This document shows, one piece after another, positions 41,025 through 49,710 of a stretch of 64,000 nt of DNA. Below the pieces are notes generated by a model. The model did no database searches. It was given only the letters and a program-made list of their open reading frames with translations, and was not told the origin of the DNA. This stretch comes from Pseudolabrys sp035718275 (GTDB lineage: Bacteria; Pseudomonadota; Alphaproteobacteria; Rhizobiales; Xanthobacteraceae). The stretch is taken from the NCBI GenBank assembly GCA_035718275.1, contig DASTHI010000046.1:55913-119912 (forward strand), in the 5' to 3' direction. The translations under genes and the position numbers were made by a program. How positions within the stretch are numbered: the stretch's first letter is position 1; the number at the start of each line of letters is the position of its first letter.

Positions 41025-42346
41025 CTCGACCCTGGCGCAACGCCCATGAGATAGTTCGGCAGCCATGTGGCGATTTCGGGAAAGATACACAAGATCACGA
41101 TCGCCAGCATCATGCAGATCACATAGGGTAAAGTGCCCCACATCACCTTGGCGAGAGGCACGTCCGGCGCGATTGCGTTAACGATATATATGTTTAACCC
41201 CACCGGCGGATGTATGAGCCCGATTTCCATATTGATGGTCAGGATCACTCCGAACCAAACCGGGTCAAATCCCGCCGCAGTTATGATCGGCAACAGGATC
41301 GGGCTGGTCATCAGGATGATGGCGGCCGGTGGAATGAAAAACCCGCATACCAGCAAGAAGATGTTGATGAGGAACATCAGGGCCCATTTGTTGGCGTGCA
41401 TGTCGGCGATCGCCTGCGCCAGCGTTTGGGTGAGATAAAGAGAGGTGAGCATGTACCCGAACAGGACGGCCGTCGCGATGATGGTCAGGATCATCACGGA
41501 TTCGCGCATCGTATCGCGCAGAATCAGCCAGACCTGTTCCGCCTTCCAAAGGCGATAGATCAGAATCGCCAGAAAGAGACATAAAGCCGCGCCCACGCCG
41601 GCCGCTTCCGACGGTGTCGTAACGCCGCCGTACAATGCATACATCACGCCAACAATGATGAAGACGAATGGTGCGATCTTCGGCACCGATTGGAATTTTT
41701 CCTTCCAAGTGTAGCGAAAATCGATGGCGTGCGAGCGGAACCCGCGCTTCCAGATGATGAATATCGTCCACAATATGAACATGCCCGTCAGCATGAGGCC
41801 GGGCATCACGCCGGCGATAAATAACCGTCCGATCGAGGTTTCGGTCGCGATTCCATAAAGGATGAAGGTAACCGACGGCGGGATCAGAATGCCGAGGGTG
41901 CCGCCTGCGCAGATTGAGCCCGTGGCCACATCGTCGGGGTAGCCGCGACGCCGCATTTCAGGAATTCCCATCTTGCCGATGGCGGCGCAGCAGGCCGGCG
42001 AGGATCCGGTGAGCGCGGCGAAAATGGCGCACGCGCCGATGTTGGAAATGACCAGACCGCCAGGCAGGCGATAAAGCCAGCGGTCGAGTGCCTCGTAGAG
42101 ATCCTTCCCGGCAGGAGACGAGCCGATGGCCGCACCCATCATCACGAACATGGGGATGGCGACGAGCGTGAACTCATCGAGCCCCGACCAGAACGTCTCC
42201 GCGACGACATTGAGCGAGTCGAATCCCTGAAACAGAACCAGGAAAGCGATCGCAATCGCGCCAAGGCCGAAGGCGACCGGTATTCCGGATATCAGCATCA
42301 GGAGGGTCACAACGAGGACGATCCCCCCTTGGGTGGTGGGCGTCAT
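41021..42346 (-). CDS. TRAP transporter large permease (DctM family)
   Basis: A 441-residue inner-membrane protein with about 12 helices that carries the sodium-driven transport. Family segments are PMFVMMGAAIGSSPAGKDLYEALDRWL, GSSPACCAAIGKMGIPEM, ICAGGTLGILIPPSV and GLIHPPVGLNIYIVNAIA. It overlaps the small permease gene by 4 bp and the decarboxylase gene by 4 bp. With dctP and dctQ homologues it forms a complete TRAP system, probably for a dicarboxylate that the coupled decarboxylase consumes. Confidence 0.95.
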   Translation of the reverse strand: MTPTTQGGIVLVVTLLMLISGIPVAFGLGAIAIAFLVLFQGFDSLNVVAETFWSGLDEFTLVAIPMFVMMGAAIGSSPAGKDLYEALDRWLYRLPGGLVISNIGACAIFAALTGSSPACCAAIGKMGIPEMRRRGYPDDVATGSICAGGTLGILIPPSVTFILYGIATETSIGRLFIAGVMPGLMLTGMFILWTIFIIWKRGFRSHAIDFRYTWKEKFQSVPKIAPFVFIIVGVMYALYGGVTTPSEAAGVGAALCLFLAILIYRLWKAEQVWLILRDTMRESVMILTIIATAVLFGYMLTSLYLTQTLAQAIADMHANKWALMFLINIFLLVCGFFIPPAAIILMTSPILLPIITAAGFDPVWFGVILTINMEIGLIHPPVGLNIYIVNAIAPDVPLAKVMWGTLPYVICMMLAIVILCIFPEIATWLPNYLMGVAPGSR

Positions 42347-42909
42347 GGCGCATCACCCAGAGCTTCGCGGGCGAGTGCGCGCGCTACTTCTTCCGCGTCC
42401 TGCTGGTCTCGAATCCCGAATGGCGCCGCCCGTCCTGTCAGCAAGGCGAGCGTCTCAGCCACATATTGCAGGAGGAGCAATCCGAGTCCGACCGGCATTG
42501 AAAGATAGGGAATCCAAAGCCGTGCGCGCCACACGGTGTTTGAAAGCCAGTTATTGGAATAGGCCTCGTACCAGTAGGCAGTACAGAGAACGAAAATCAC
42601 CAGACAGAATGCGAGCGCCAGCAAGTTGGTGCCAAGAGCAAGCCAGAAGCGAAAGCGCGGCCCGGCGTGCAACGGCAGAATGTCCACATTGACGTGTCCG
42701 CGCGTCATGAGGACGTAGGCGCTGCCCACGAAAGTTGCTCCGACAATGCAGTAGGTGACAACGTCGATCTGCCAGATCGTCGTAAGGTTCAGGATATAAC
42801 GCTCCACGACGATGTCGCAGATCACTAAAACGGCGATGGCAATGAGAAATGCCGCAACCACACCGGCGACTTGCGACAGAAAGGTCACAGCCCGAATGTA
42901 GATATCCAT
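42343..42909 (-). CDS. TRAP transporter small permease (DctQ family)
   Basis: A 188-residue protein with four predicted membrane helices that links the binding protein to the large permease. It shows VICDIVVERYILNLTTIWQIDVVTYCIVGATFVGSAYVL and RGHVNVDILPLHAGPR, the usual DctQ motif RGGHV..D. The C-terminal 25 residues are cytosolic and charged. A strong hairpin (42970-42996) lies between it and the binding-protein gene. Confidence 0.92.
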   Translation of the reverse strand: MDIYIRAVTFLSQVAGVVAAFLIAIAVLVICDIVVERYILNLTTIWQIDVVTYCIVGATFVGSAYVLMTRGHVNVDILPLHAGPRFRFWLALGTNLLALAFCLVIFVLCTAYWYEAYSNNWLSNTVWRARLWIPYLSMPVGLGLLLLQYVAETLALLTGRAAPFGIRDQQDAEEVARALAREALGDAP

Positions 42910-42969
42910 GGGCCTATCGTTTTTGTTTTCCGAAGAAATGCGCGCATCGCAATGCGCGGTGGAATGGCA

Positions 42970-42996
42970 GGCCGGCGAGCCGCGGGCCCGCCGGCC
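42970..42996 (-). promoter_or_regulatory. Intercistronic hairpin between TRAP binding-protein and permease genes
   Basis: GGCCGGCG (42970-42977) pairs perfectly with CGCCGGCC (42989-42996) around 11 bases, directly after the dctP-type stop codon and without a T-run. Hairpins here commonly protect the upstream mRNA from 3' decay and raise the level of the binding protein over the permeases. Confidence 0.6.
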
Positions 42997-43007
42997 GCGT
43001 TGTTTGG

Positions 43008-44003
43008 CTATTTCACTGCAAGCGCTTCATCGATCAGTTTCTGCCCGTTGGGCACTTCCTTGGCGAACTTGGCGTAGGAACTCTTCTTCGCCACTTCGAG
43101 CCATGCCTTGTAATCATCGTCAGAGAGCGTGACGACCTTGACCTTGTGGTCCTCGAAAGCCTTGATGGATTCCTGGTTTACGGCTTCTGCCTTACCTTCA
43201 TAGTAGGCCTGCGCTTTCTTGCCGGCCGCAATCAGGGCATCCTTCTGCTGCTTGCTCAGCTTGTCGAAGCTCTTCTTCGACATAAGCACCGGCTCGTACA
43301 TGAACCACAGGGCATTGTTGCCCGGCGCAGTAAGGCAGTCGGTCACCTCATACAGCCGCATCGACTGGAACGTGCCAAGGCTCGTATCGGTGCCGTTCAC
43401 GACACCGCTCTGGAACGCATTGTAGATTTCGTTCGATGGCGGGCTGACAATGCTTGCACCAGCGGTTTCCCACATTCCCGCAAACGTCGGACCAGCGGAA
43501 CGGAATTTTCGCCCTTTCATGTCCTCGGGCTTCACGATGCAACCACCCTTGGCTGCCATCCCGCCGGCGAACCAGGCGTCGGAGAGCACGATGACGCCGT
43601 GCTTTTCGATTTCGGCGCGTATGTCCTTCATGAATTGCGAATCGTTGACCCGCTTCGCGCGTTCCTGACTCCGGATCAATCCCGGCATCAGCGTGGCGCT
43701 GAAGGTACGCACCTTGCCGCTGGCGTAGTCGAGCGGAAACAGCGAGAGGTCGAGCTGGCCATTCACCATGGCGTTCCACTGATCGTTGGGCTTGAACAGC
43801 GAAGCGCCCGGATACACCTGGATGTCGAGACCGACATTGGCGGCCTTAACTTCCTTCGCGATCATCTGCACCATGTCGTCGCGGACGTCCCCCTTGCCGC
43901 CCGGGAACTGGTGGGATGCCTTCATCGTAACCTGCGCGTGCGCCGACGCCGAGAAAACGACGGCCGCAGCGGCACTGACAAGCAATATCGAGAGTCTTTT
44001 CAT
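43008..44003 (-). CDS. TRAP transporter periplasmic binding protein (DctP family)
   Basis: A periplasmic receptor of 331 residues with a signal peptide (LSILLVSAAAAVVFSASAHAQ, cleavage near residue 23). DctP-family marks are KASHQFPGGKGD at the start of the mature part, LDIQVYPGASLFKPNDQWNAMVNGQLDLSLF, and DMKGRKFRSAGPTFAGMWETAGA with the arginine that normally binds the ligand carboxylate. GGAGG lies eight bases before ATG 44003. The carboxylate-binding Arg supports an organic acid as ligand, and the neighbouring malonyl-CoA decarboxylase suggests malonate or an analogue. Confidence 0.95.
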   Translation of the reverse strand: MKRLSILLVSAAAAVVFSASAHAQVTMKASHQFPGGKGDVRDDMVQMIAKEVKAANVGLDIQVYPGASLFKPNDQWNAMVNGQLDLSLFPLDYASGKVRTFSATLMPGLIRSQERAKRVNDSQFMKDIRAEIEKHGVIVLSDAWFAGGMAAKGGCIVKPEDMKGRKFRSAGPTFAGMWETAGASIVSPPSNEIYNAFQSGVVNGTDTSLGTFQSMRLYEVTDCLTAPGNNALWFMYEPVLMSKKSFDKLSKQQKDALIAAGKKAQAYYEGKAEAVNQESIKAFEDHKVKVVTLSDDDYKAWLEVAKKSSYAKFAKEVPNGQKLIDEALAVK

Positions 44004-44178
44004 CGTGTAGTCCTCCATGGGGTTCTTTTTCCGGCAAATGCCGCCGCCTCTGATCGGCGCCGAAACAATAGCCAAAATTTTCCCCTTGCACGCAACTTCA
44101 CATTACCCGCCGAGCTGGCCAAGCACCATAGGTCCGACGGCAAAAGGCCGCCATAACCTTCGATAACAAAATGGAAAT

Positions 44179-44213
44179 TGCCTCTATAGTCAGTTTACCT
44201 TGATGCCTCTATA
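44179..44213. promoter_or_regulatory. Direct repeat TGCCTCTATA in the divergent promoter region
   Basis: TGCCTCTATA occurs at 44179-44188 and 44204-44213, 25 bp start to start, between the divergent TRAP and CoA-transferase genes. The second copy overlaps a possible -10 (TATAAA, 44210). About 2.5 helical turns apart, they could be a dimeric regulator site. No regulator gene is adjacent. Confidence 0.4.
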
Positions 44214-44250
44214 AAACCCCGCATTACGCTCTTCCTTGGAGTCTTCTCAC

Positions 44251-45420
44251 ATGCCGAAGCCATTGGCGGGCCTCCGCGTCCTCGAACTTGCCCGCATCCT
44301 TGCTGGTCCCTGGGCTGGTCAAATCCTCGCCGACCTCGGTGCCGACGTCATCAAAGTCGAGCGCAAAGGATCGGGAGACGACACGCGCGTCTGGGGACCG
44401 CCCTTCGTGGAGGGTATCGACGGCAGCCACATCGGTTCGGCCTATTTTCATGCGGCGAACCGGGGTAAACGGTCGATAGAGCTCGACTTTGAAGGCGCTG
44501 ACGGCCAGCGCATCGTTCGCAAGCTCGCATCGCGTTCGGACGTGCTGATTGAAAATTTCAAGGTCGGCGGGCTGTCCAAATTCGGACTGGACTACAAGAG
44601 CATCGCGCCTGATTGCCCCAGACTGATCTATTGCTCAGTGACCGGTTTCGGTCAGGACGGTCCCTATGCCAAGCGCGCCGGCTACGATCTCATGGCGCAG
44701 GGGATGGGAGGCATCATGGATTTGACCGGAATGCCCGACGGCGAGCCGACTCGCATTGGCATCCCGGTTTCCGATATTTTCACCGGCGTCTATTCGGTAG
44801 TCGGGATTCTCGCCGCGCTGGCGCAGCGCGAGAAGACAGGCAAGGGCTGCTATGTCGATACGGCACTCGTCGATTCGACGGTTGGCGTTCTTTCCAACCA
44901 AGCCATGAACTATCTCGTTTCTGGAAATGTGCCGAAGCGCATCGGAAACGCGCACGCAAACATCGTCCCCTACCAGGTATTCCCTGTTGCCGATGGTCAC
45001 GTGATCGTCGCAACAGGCAACGACAATCAGTATGTGAAGTTCTGCAACGTCCTTGGCGCTCCCGAGCTGGCGCAGAATCCCGCCTACAAAGATAACGTCG
45101 GCAGGCTCAAGCATCGCGAGGAGCTGGTGGGGAAACTGTCGCGATTGACTGCGCAGATGAAGCGCGGCGAGCTGCTCGAAAAGCTCGAAATGCAGCAGGT
45201 GCCGGCAGGTCCGATCAACGACCTGCAGCAAGTCTTCAATGATCCGCAGGTGATCCACCGGGGCATGAAGCTCTCGCTCAGGAGTCGAGCCGCCAAAGGG
45301 GGCTCGATCCCAGGCGTGCGGACGCCGATCGTCATCGACGGCTGGAAGGCGGCATCAGAGAATCCCGCTCCATTGCTCGGTGAGCACACCGCCGAAATCC
45401 TGCGCGAGATCGGGGAATGA
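44251..45420 (+). CDS. Family III CoA-transferase (CaiB/BaiF/Frc type)
   Basis: Moves CoA between carboxylic acids through an aspartyl-CoA thioester. The 389 residues include LAGLRVLELARILAGPWAGQILADLGADVIKVE, typical of the N-terminus, and VIENFKVGG-type and GYDLMAQGMGGIMDLTG segments. The catalytic Asp175 is in IPVSDIFTGVYSV. GGAG lies nine bases before ATG 44251. The gene is divergent from the TRAP-malonyl-CoA decarboxylase operon. That location suggests that it activates the imported acid using another CoA ester as donor, in place of a synthetase. Donor and acceptor are inference. Confidence 0.92.
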   Translation: MPKPLAGLRVLELARILAGPWAGQILADLGADVIKVERKGSGDDTRVWGPPFVEGIDGSHIGSAYFHAANRGKRSIELDFEGADGQRIVRKLASRSDVLIENFKVGGLSKFGLDYKSIAPDCPRLIYCSVTGFGQDGPYAKRAGYDLMAQGMGGIMDLTGMPDGEPTRIGIPVSDIFTGVYSVVGILAALAQREKTGKGCYVDTALVDSTVGVLSNQAMNYLVSGNVPKRIGNAHANIVPYQVFPVADGHVIVATGNDNQYVKFCNVLGAPELAQNPAYKDNVGRLKHREELVGKLSRLTAQMKRGELLEKLEMQQVPAGPINDLQQVFNDPQVIHRGMKLSLRSRAAKGGSIPGVRTPIVIDGWKAASENPAPLLGEHTAEILREIGE

Positions 45421-45433
45421 TCGGCGCCTGACG

Positions 45434-47137
45434 TCAAGTCACCGCGGTCGGCGCAAGCTCTTCGATGTCGGTCACGATATCCAGGACTGCGGGGCGCTTG
45501 GCCGCCACCGCGCTGGCAAGCGCTGGGGCGATGTCGATGGGTTTTTCGACCCGGATGCCGAGAGCGCCCATGTCCTCTGCCAGTCTGGCGAAATCCATTT
45601 TGTTGTAGGTCCACAGTTCGCGCGCCTTAGCCGTCTGTTCACCGCCATATGCGCGATCGAACCCGCGCTTGGATTGGTTGCCGCCGCCGTTATTGTTGAC
45701 GATAGTCACGGACGCGATGTTCCAGCGGACGGCCGTTTCGACTTCTGCGATGTGATACCAGAAGCCGGCATCGCCAGTGAAAACGACGACGGGACGATCC
45801 GGACACGCCGCCTTTGCCCCGATGCCGGCGGGAAAGGCCCACCCAAGATGTCCGGCGCTGCGCATGTAGCTCTGTGAGGGCGTACGAAGGTCGTACATGC
45901 CGCCCATCCACATCCCCGCATGGCCGGTGTCGGCCACCACGATCGCGTCATCGGGCATATGCTTCGTCAATTCGCTGCAAATGCGTGCCGGATGAATTGG
46001 GATATTGTCGGATTCGAGCATGGCCCGGTATTTCGCATACCACTCGGTGCGCAACGCGGTGACTTCCCGGATCCAGGCGGCACGTCTCGCGGCGGTCGAC
46101 TTGTCGATCTGCCCCAGCATCCGCACAAGGACGTTCTTCGCATCGCCCAGCACGCTTGCTTGCAGCGGATAGTTTCGCCCCAGCGCCTCGGGGTCGATAT
46201 CGATCTGAATCGCCGGCGTGCCGATAGGCGGAACGGCCCAGAAATGCGTCGTCATGCCGCCTGTCTCGGTGCCGATGAAGCAGACGAGGTCCGCCGTGTT
46301 GACGGCCCGGTTGGCGCATTCACGTGAATAAGTGCCGACAACTCCCACCGACAGCGCGTGTGTGCCGGGTATCACGTCCTTGCCGTTGAGCGAGGTTGCA
46401 ACCGGTATCTGGAGCGCTTCAGCAAGCGCGACGAGTTCCTTTCCCGCGCCTGATATGCGAGCACCTCCACCGGCAACGATGATCGGCCGCTGCGACCTCT
46501 GCAGCAATTCGAGTGCCGCCTTCACATGCGCCGCTTCGGGCTCCGGCCGGAACGGCGGAATGCGGGAGAATTGCGGCTCGACGAGCGGCTCCATCTCCGC
46601 CTCCTCAATGTCGATTTGGCCTTCGTTGCCGCGAAACTGGAGGTGGACCGGGCCCGGCGCGCCGGTTGTTGCCGTGCGAAATGCCTGACGCAGCATGTCC
46701 GGAATACGAGAGACGTCGTCGACGGTCACATTCAACTTGGTGACAGGCTCGAATGCCGGAATGTCGTCGACCTCCTGGTACACTCTTCGAAACTTCGTTT
46801 TCGGATCGCGCCCCCCCGTCATCGCGATCACCGGAGAATGAGCAAGACAGGCGTCGCGCAGCCCGGCGGCAAGATTGAGAGCACCGATCACCTGCGCCAT
46901 GCACACGCCGGGCTTTCCTGACGCTCGAGCGTAGCCGTCAGCCATGTACGCCGCCGATTTTTCGCCATGGCAATGCACGCGCGCTATTGCGGTTCGCCGT
47001 TCCATTTCAGCGAAGGTGCGTCGCAACACGGCCGGCACCATGAACACGTGCGTGACCCCGTAACCCGCCAGCATGTCGGCAAGAACTTCAGCGCCGGTAC
47101 GTTTCGTATTGTGTCCGATCGCGGGCATACTGCTCAT
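45434..47137 (-). CDS. Thiamine-diphosphate-dependent enzyme, acetolactate synthase-like
   Basis: A 567-residue three-domain ThDP enzyme. The N-terminal PYR domain carries the cofactor-activating Glu59 in HGEKSAAYMADGYARASG. The middle domain has RPIIVAGGGARISGAGKELVALAE. The C-terminal PP domain has the metal-binding GDAGFWYHIAEVETAVRW-x-NNNGG (GDG-type motif with GDA). The sequence suits acetolactate synthase/glyoxylate carboligase/oxalyl-CoA decarboxylase relatives; I cannot decide which. The substrate is probably a 2-oxo acid. It converges on the CoA-transferase gene and overlaps msrB by 4 bp, an odd partnership. Confidence 0.85.
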   Translation of the reverse strand: MSSMPAIGHNTKRTGAEVLADMLAGYGVTHVFMVPAVLRRTFAEMERRTAIARVHCHGEKSAAYMADGYARASGKPGVCMAQVIGALNLAAGLRDACLAHSPVIAMTGGRDPKTKFRRVYQEVDDIPAFEPVTKLNVTVDDVSRIPDMLRQAFRTATTGAPGPVHLQFRGNEGQIDIEEAEMEPLVEPQFSRIPPFRPEPEAAHVKAALELLQRSQRPIIVAGGGARISGAGKELVALAEALQIPVATSLNGKDVIPGTHALSVGVVGTYSRECANRAVNTADLVCFIGTETGGMTTHFWAVPPIGTPAIQIDIDPEALGRNYPLQASVLGDAKNVLVRMLGQIDKSTAARRAAWIREVTALRTEWYAKYRAMLESDNIPIHPARICSELTKHMPDDAIVVADTGHAGMWMGGMYDLRTPSQSYMRSAGHLGWAFPAGIGAKAACPDRPVVVFTGDAGFWYHIAEVETAVRWNIASVTIVNNNGGGNQSKRGFDRAYGGEQTAKARELWTYNKMDFARLAEDMGALGIRVEKPIDIAPALASAVAAKRPAVLDIVTDIEELAPTAVT

Positions 47138-47532
47138 GCGGGGTCGAACTTCAGTGCGACGCCGTTTATGCAGTAGCGCAGATGCGTGGGTGGAGGCCCG
47201 TCGTCGAAGACGTGTCCGAGGTGGCTTCCGCAGCGGCTGCAGTGGACTTCGTCGCGGACCATGCCGTGCCTGCGGTCGGATTCCGTTTCAAGCGCGCCGG
47301 GGATCGGATCGTTGAAGCTGGGCCAGCCGGTGCCACTCTCAAACTTCGTTTTCGACACGAACAGCGGCTGGTCGCACGCGGCGCATCGAAACGTGCCCGC
47401 CCGCTTCTCGGCCAGCAACGCACAGCTCCCCGGCATCTCCGTCCCATGCTCGCGCATGATCTTGTACTGCTCGGGTGTAAGCAGTTTGCGCCATTCGGCT
47501 TCTGTGTGGGAGACGGGGTATTCCATGGCCAT
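47134..47532 (-). CDS. msrB: Methionine-R-sulfoxide reductase B
   Basis: Repairs oxidised methionine using thioredoxin. The 132 residues have the two zinc CxxC pairs (CAAC, CSRC), the family core ESGTGWPSFNDPI, and catalytic Cys in RYCINGVALKF near the end. A second in-frame ATG lies two codons in. The ATG of the ThDP-enzyme gene overlaps its stop, so a transcript from msrB would couple both. trxB, which supports this enzyme, is elsewhere in the window. Confidence 0.96.
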   Translation of the reverse strand: MAMEYPVSHTEAEWRKLLTPEQYKIMREHGTEMPGSCALLAEKRAGTFRCAACDQPLFVSKTKFESGTGWPSFNDPIPGALETESDRRHGMVRDEVHCSRCGSHLGHVFDDGPPPTHLRYCINGVALKFDPA

Positions 47533-47561
47533 GGTTTCATTACTCCAGCGCGTGGATTGCG

Positions 47562-48530
47562 CTACTTGATTGCCAGTGGATTCACCGGTGAGCCGACGGC
47601 GCCGGTGATTGGTAACGCGGGCGCGACAAAGAGAAATTCATACACTTTGTCCTGCTCGCAATCATCAGCGAGCTCCTTGACCTGAAAGATCTCGCCCATG
47701 GTCATTCCCATGATCGGGATCGTAATCCAGTGCCAAGGCTGATTGATGCCCTCTTCGCTTTCGTTGGGCCTCACCTCGCAGCCCCAGGTATCGCTGGCAA
47801 GTGCCGCGAGTTGTGTTTCCTTCACGAAATCGAGGGTCTCGAATGAGAAGCCCGGTGCATCCCCACCCGGATAGCCATCCCAGCTTCCTGCCTTCTGGCA
47901 GCGCTCCATCATGCCTGTCCGCACGATAACGTAATCACCGCGCTTGAGCTCGACCTTCTGCTTCCTCGCCGTCCCGTACAGATCGTCGTTGGTGATGCCA
48001 TATCCGTCCGCGAGCGACTCGACACCCTTGTAGCGTGCCACGTCGAGAAAAACGCCGCGGCCCACCATTTTGTTCTTCGTCTTTTCGATGCCGCACTTCT
48101 GAGCGCCGGCGCTTGTCACTTCGCGGCAATCGTAGCCATTCCACATGTAGTTTTCATAGAACACATGTCCAAGGCCATCCCACTGCGTACCGCATTGGAG
48201 CGGCATTGTGACCATGTCATCGGCGGCGCGGATGCCGCGCTTGTCCAGAACTCCCGAATAAGCGTCGGTGCCGGTACGCAGCATGGTGTGAATGGGATTG
48301 GTCCGCCCCATCGCCGGGTATTTGCTTTTCGCGCCTTGCGGTCCCGTATGGTCAAAATTGAGCGCGAGCGAGATGACCTTTCCTTTCTTCACCAGGCGGG
48401 TGGCAGCAACGATATCTTCCGCCGTGGTGTAATTGAGGGTGCCGATTTCATCGTCGGGTCCCCATTTGCCCCAATTCTTGTACTTCTCCGCTGCGTCCCG
48501 AATGTCCTGGCGGGTGATCTTGCGAATCAT
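47562..48530 (-). CDS. Cyclase-family (kynurenine-formamidase-like) hydrolase
   Basis: A 322-residue metal-dependent hydrolase of the cyclase superfamily, which includes kynurenine formamidase. The family metal loop appears in the variant form LQCGTQWDGLGHVF, where the usual His of HxGTHxD is replaced by Cys/Gln residues. This variant is common in the longer subfamily. Other marks are GDYVIVRTG and NQPWHWITIPIMGMTMGEIFQVKELADDC near the C-terminus. AGAGGAA precedes ATG 48530. It ends 30 bp before msrB, so it may head an operon cyclase-msrB-ThDP enzyme. The substrate is unknown. Confidence 0.85.
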   Translation of the reverse strand: MIRKITRQDIRDAAEKYKNWGKWGPDDEIGTLNYTTAEDIVAATRLVKKGKVISLALNFDHTGPQGAKSKYPAMGRTNPIHTMLRTGTDAYSGVLDKRGIRAADDMVTMPLQCGTQWDGLGHVFYENYMWNGYDCREVTSAGAQKCGIEKTKNKMVGRGVFLDVARYKGVESLADGYGITNDDLYGTARKQKVELKRGDYVIVRTGMMERCQKAGSWDGYPGGDAPGFSFETLDFVKETQLAALASDTWGCEVRPNESEEGINQPWHWITIPIMGMTMGEIFQVKELADDCEQDKVYEFLFVAPALPITGAVGSPVNPLAIK

Positions 48531-48652
48531 TGAATTTCCTCTGACGAAAATGACGGAGAAGATCGGCGAATACACCCTGCGGACAGCGCTGACGCAAGCC
48601 CTACTGGCGCCGCTCTTGTGCAATGCTACGATGTGGAAAACGGGAGGCATTC

Positions 48653-49633
48653 ATGCGTTCGCGTCATACTCCGTTCGTCATCGCTCTCACGCTCCTTGCA
48701 GCGTTGGTCGGCTTTTCGCCTGCAGAGGCGGCGGGCTATCCCGAGAAGTCCGTGAAGATCGTTGTGCCGTTCGCGCCAGCTGGTCCGACGGATGTGATGG
48801 CCCGCTTGATCGCGCAGAAACTGTCGGAAAGCCTGAAACAGCAGTTCTATGTCGAAAATCATCCGGGCGCCGGCGGCAATATTGGCATGACGCAGGTCGC
48901 CAAGGCCGCACCCGACGGTTACACGATCCTGGTTGCCAGCTCGAGCTATGTCGTGAACCCGAGCCTTTATGCGAGGAATCCTTACGACCCGTTCAAGGAT
49001 TTCGCCCCGGTCACGCTCGCTGCGGCTTCGCCCAACATTCTCGTTGTGCACACGGATTTCCCGGCAAAATCGGTCAAGGAGCTTGTCGAACTGATCAAGA
49101 AGGAGCCGGGCAAGTACAATTACGCAATGCCGGGCACGGGCACGACACCGCATTTGGCGGGGGAGCTGTTCAAACTCACCTTCAAGCTCGATCTTGCGAC
49201 AGTTCCGTTTAGCGGTGCGGGCCCTGCGATCCAGTCGGCCGTCGCCGGTCATACGCCCATCGCATTTACGGCATTGCCGCCGACGGCGCCGCAAGTCCAG
49301 GCTGGCAAGCTTCGCGGACTGGCGGTCACATCTGCCAAGCGATCCGCCGCATTGCCCGGCGTTCCGACGATGGCGGAAGCCGGCGTCAGCGGACAGGAAT
49401 CGGAGACGATGCAGGGCATCCTTGTGCCTGCCGGAACACCGAAAGAAATCGTCGATCTGCTCAACCGTGAAATCGCAAAGGCCATGGCCTTGCCCGATGT
49501 GAAGCAGAAATCCGCACAGCTCGGCTTCGATGTAGTCGCCAACAAGCCGGATGAATTTGCGGCTTACATCAAGAAGGAAGTCGACAAGTGGAACAAGGTG
49601 ATCAAGGACGCGAAGATCCCGCAGATCCAGTGA
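48653..49633 (+). CDS. Tripartite tricarboxylate transporter receptor (Bug/TctC family)
   Basis: A periplasmic binding protein of 326 residues with signal peptide (PFVIALTLLAALVGFSPAEAAG). Family features are YPEKSVKIVVPFAPAGPTDVMARLIAQKLSE, ENHPGAGGNIGMTQVAKAAPDGYT and VAGHTPIAFTALPP. It binds organic acids in a pocket of backbone contacts. GGAGG lies eight bases before ATG 48653. No membrane components (tctA, tctB) are nearby, making it an orphan receptor, a common situation for Bug proteins. It precedes a tartrate-dehydratase-like gene by 78 bp and may bring in or sense that substrate. Confidence 0.93.
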   Translation: MRSRHTPFVIALTLLAALVGFSPAEAAGYPEKSVKIVVPFAPAGPTDVMARLIAQKLSESLKQQFYVENHPGAGGNIGMTQVAKAAPDGYTILVASSSYVVNPSLYARNPYDPFKDFAPVTLAAASPNILVVHTDFPAKSVKELVELIKKEPGKYNYAMPGTGTTPHLAGELFKLTFKLDLATVPFSGAGPAIQSAVAGHTPIAFTALPPTAPQVQAGKLRGLAVTSAKRSAALPGVPTMAEAGVSGQESETMQGILVPAGTPKEIVDLLNREIAKAMALPDVKQKSAQLGFDVVANKPDEFAAYIKKEVDKWNKVIKDAKIPQIQ

Positions 49634-49710
49634 TTGTCACCATCCTTGCAAAGCTGCGCAGCTGAGTCGCCCCTTTCGGTGGTTCAGAGCATCTCTGCAC
49701 AAAGATCGTT

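Noticed and set aside
42849..44156. Plus-strand open frame of 435 codons opposite the TRAP receptor
   Set aside because: The sense strand encodes a complete DctP protein with signal peptide; the antisense translation has no family features.
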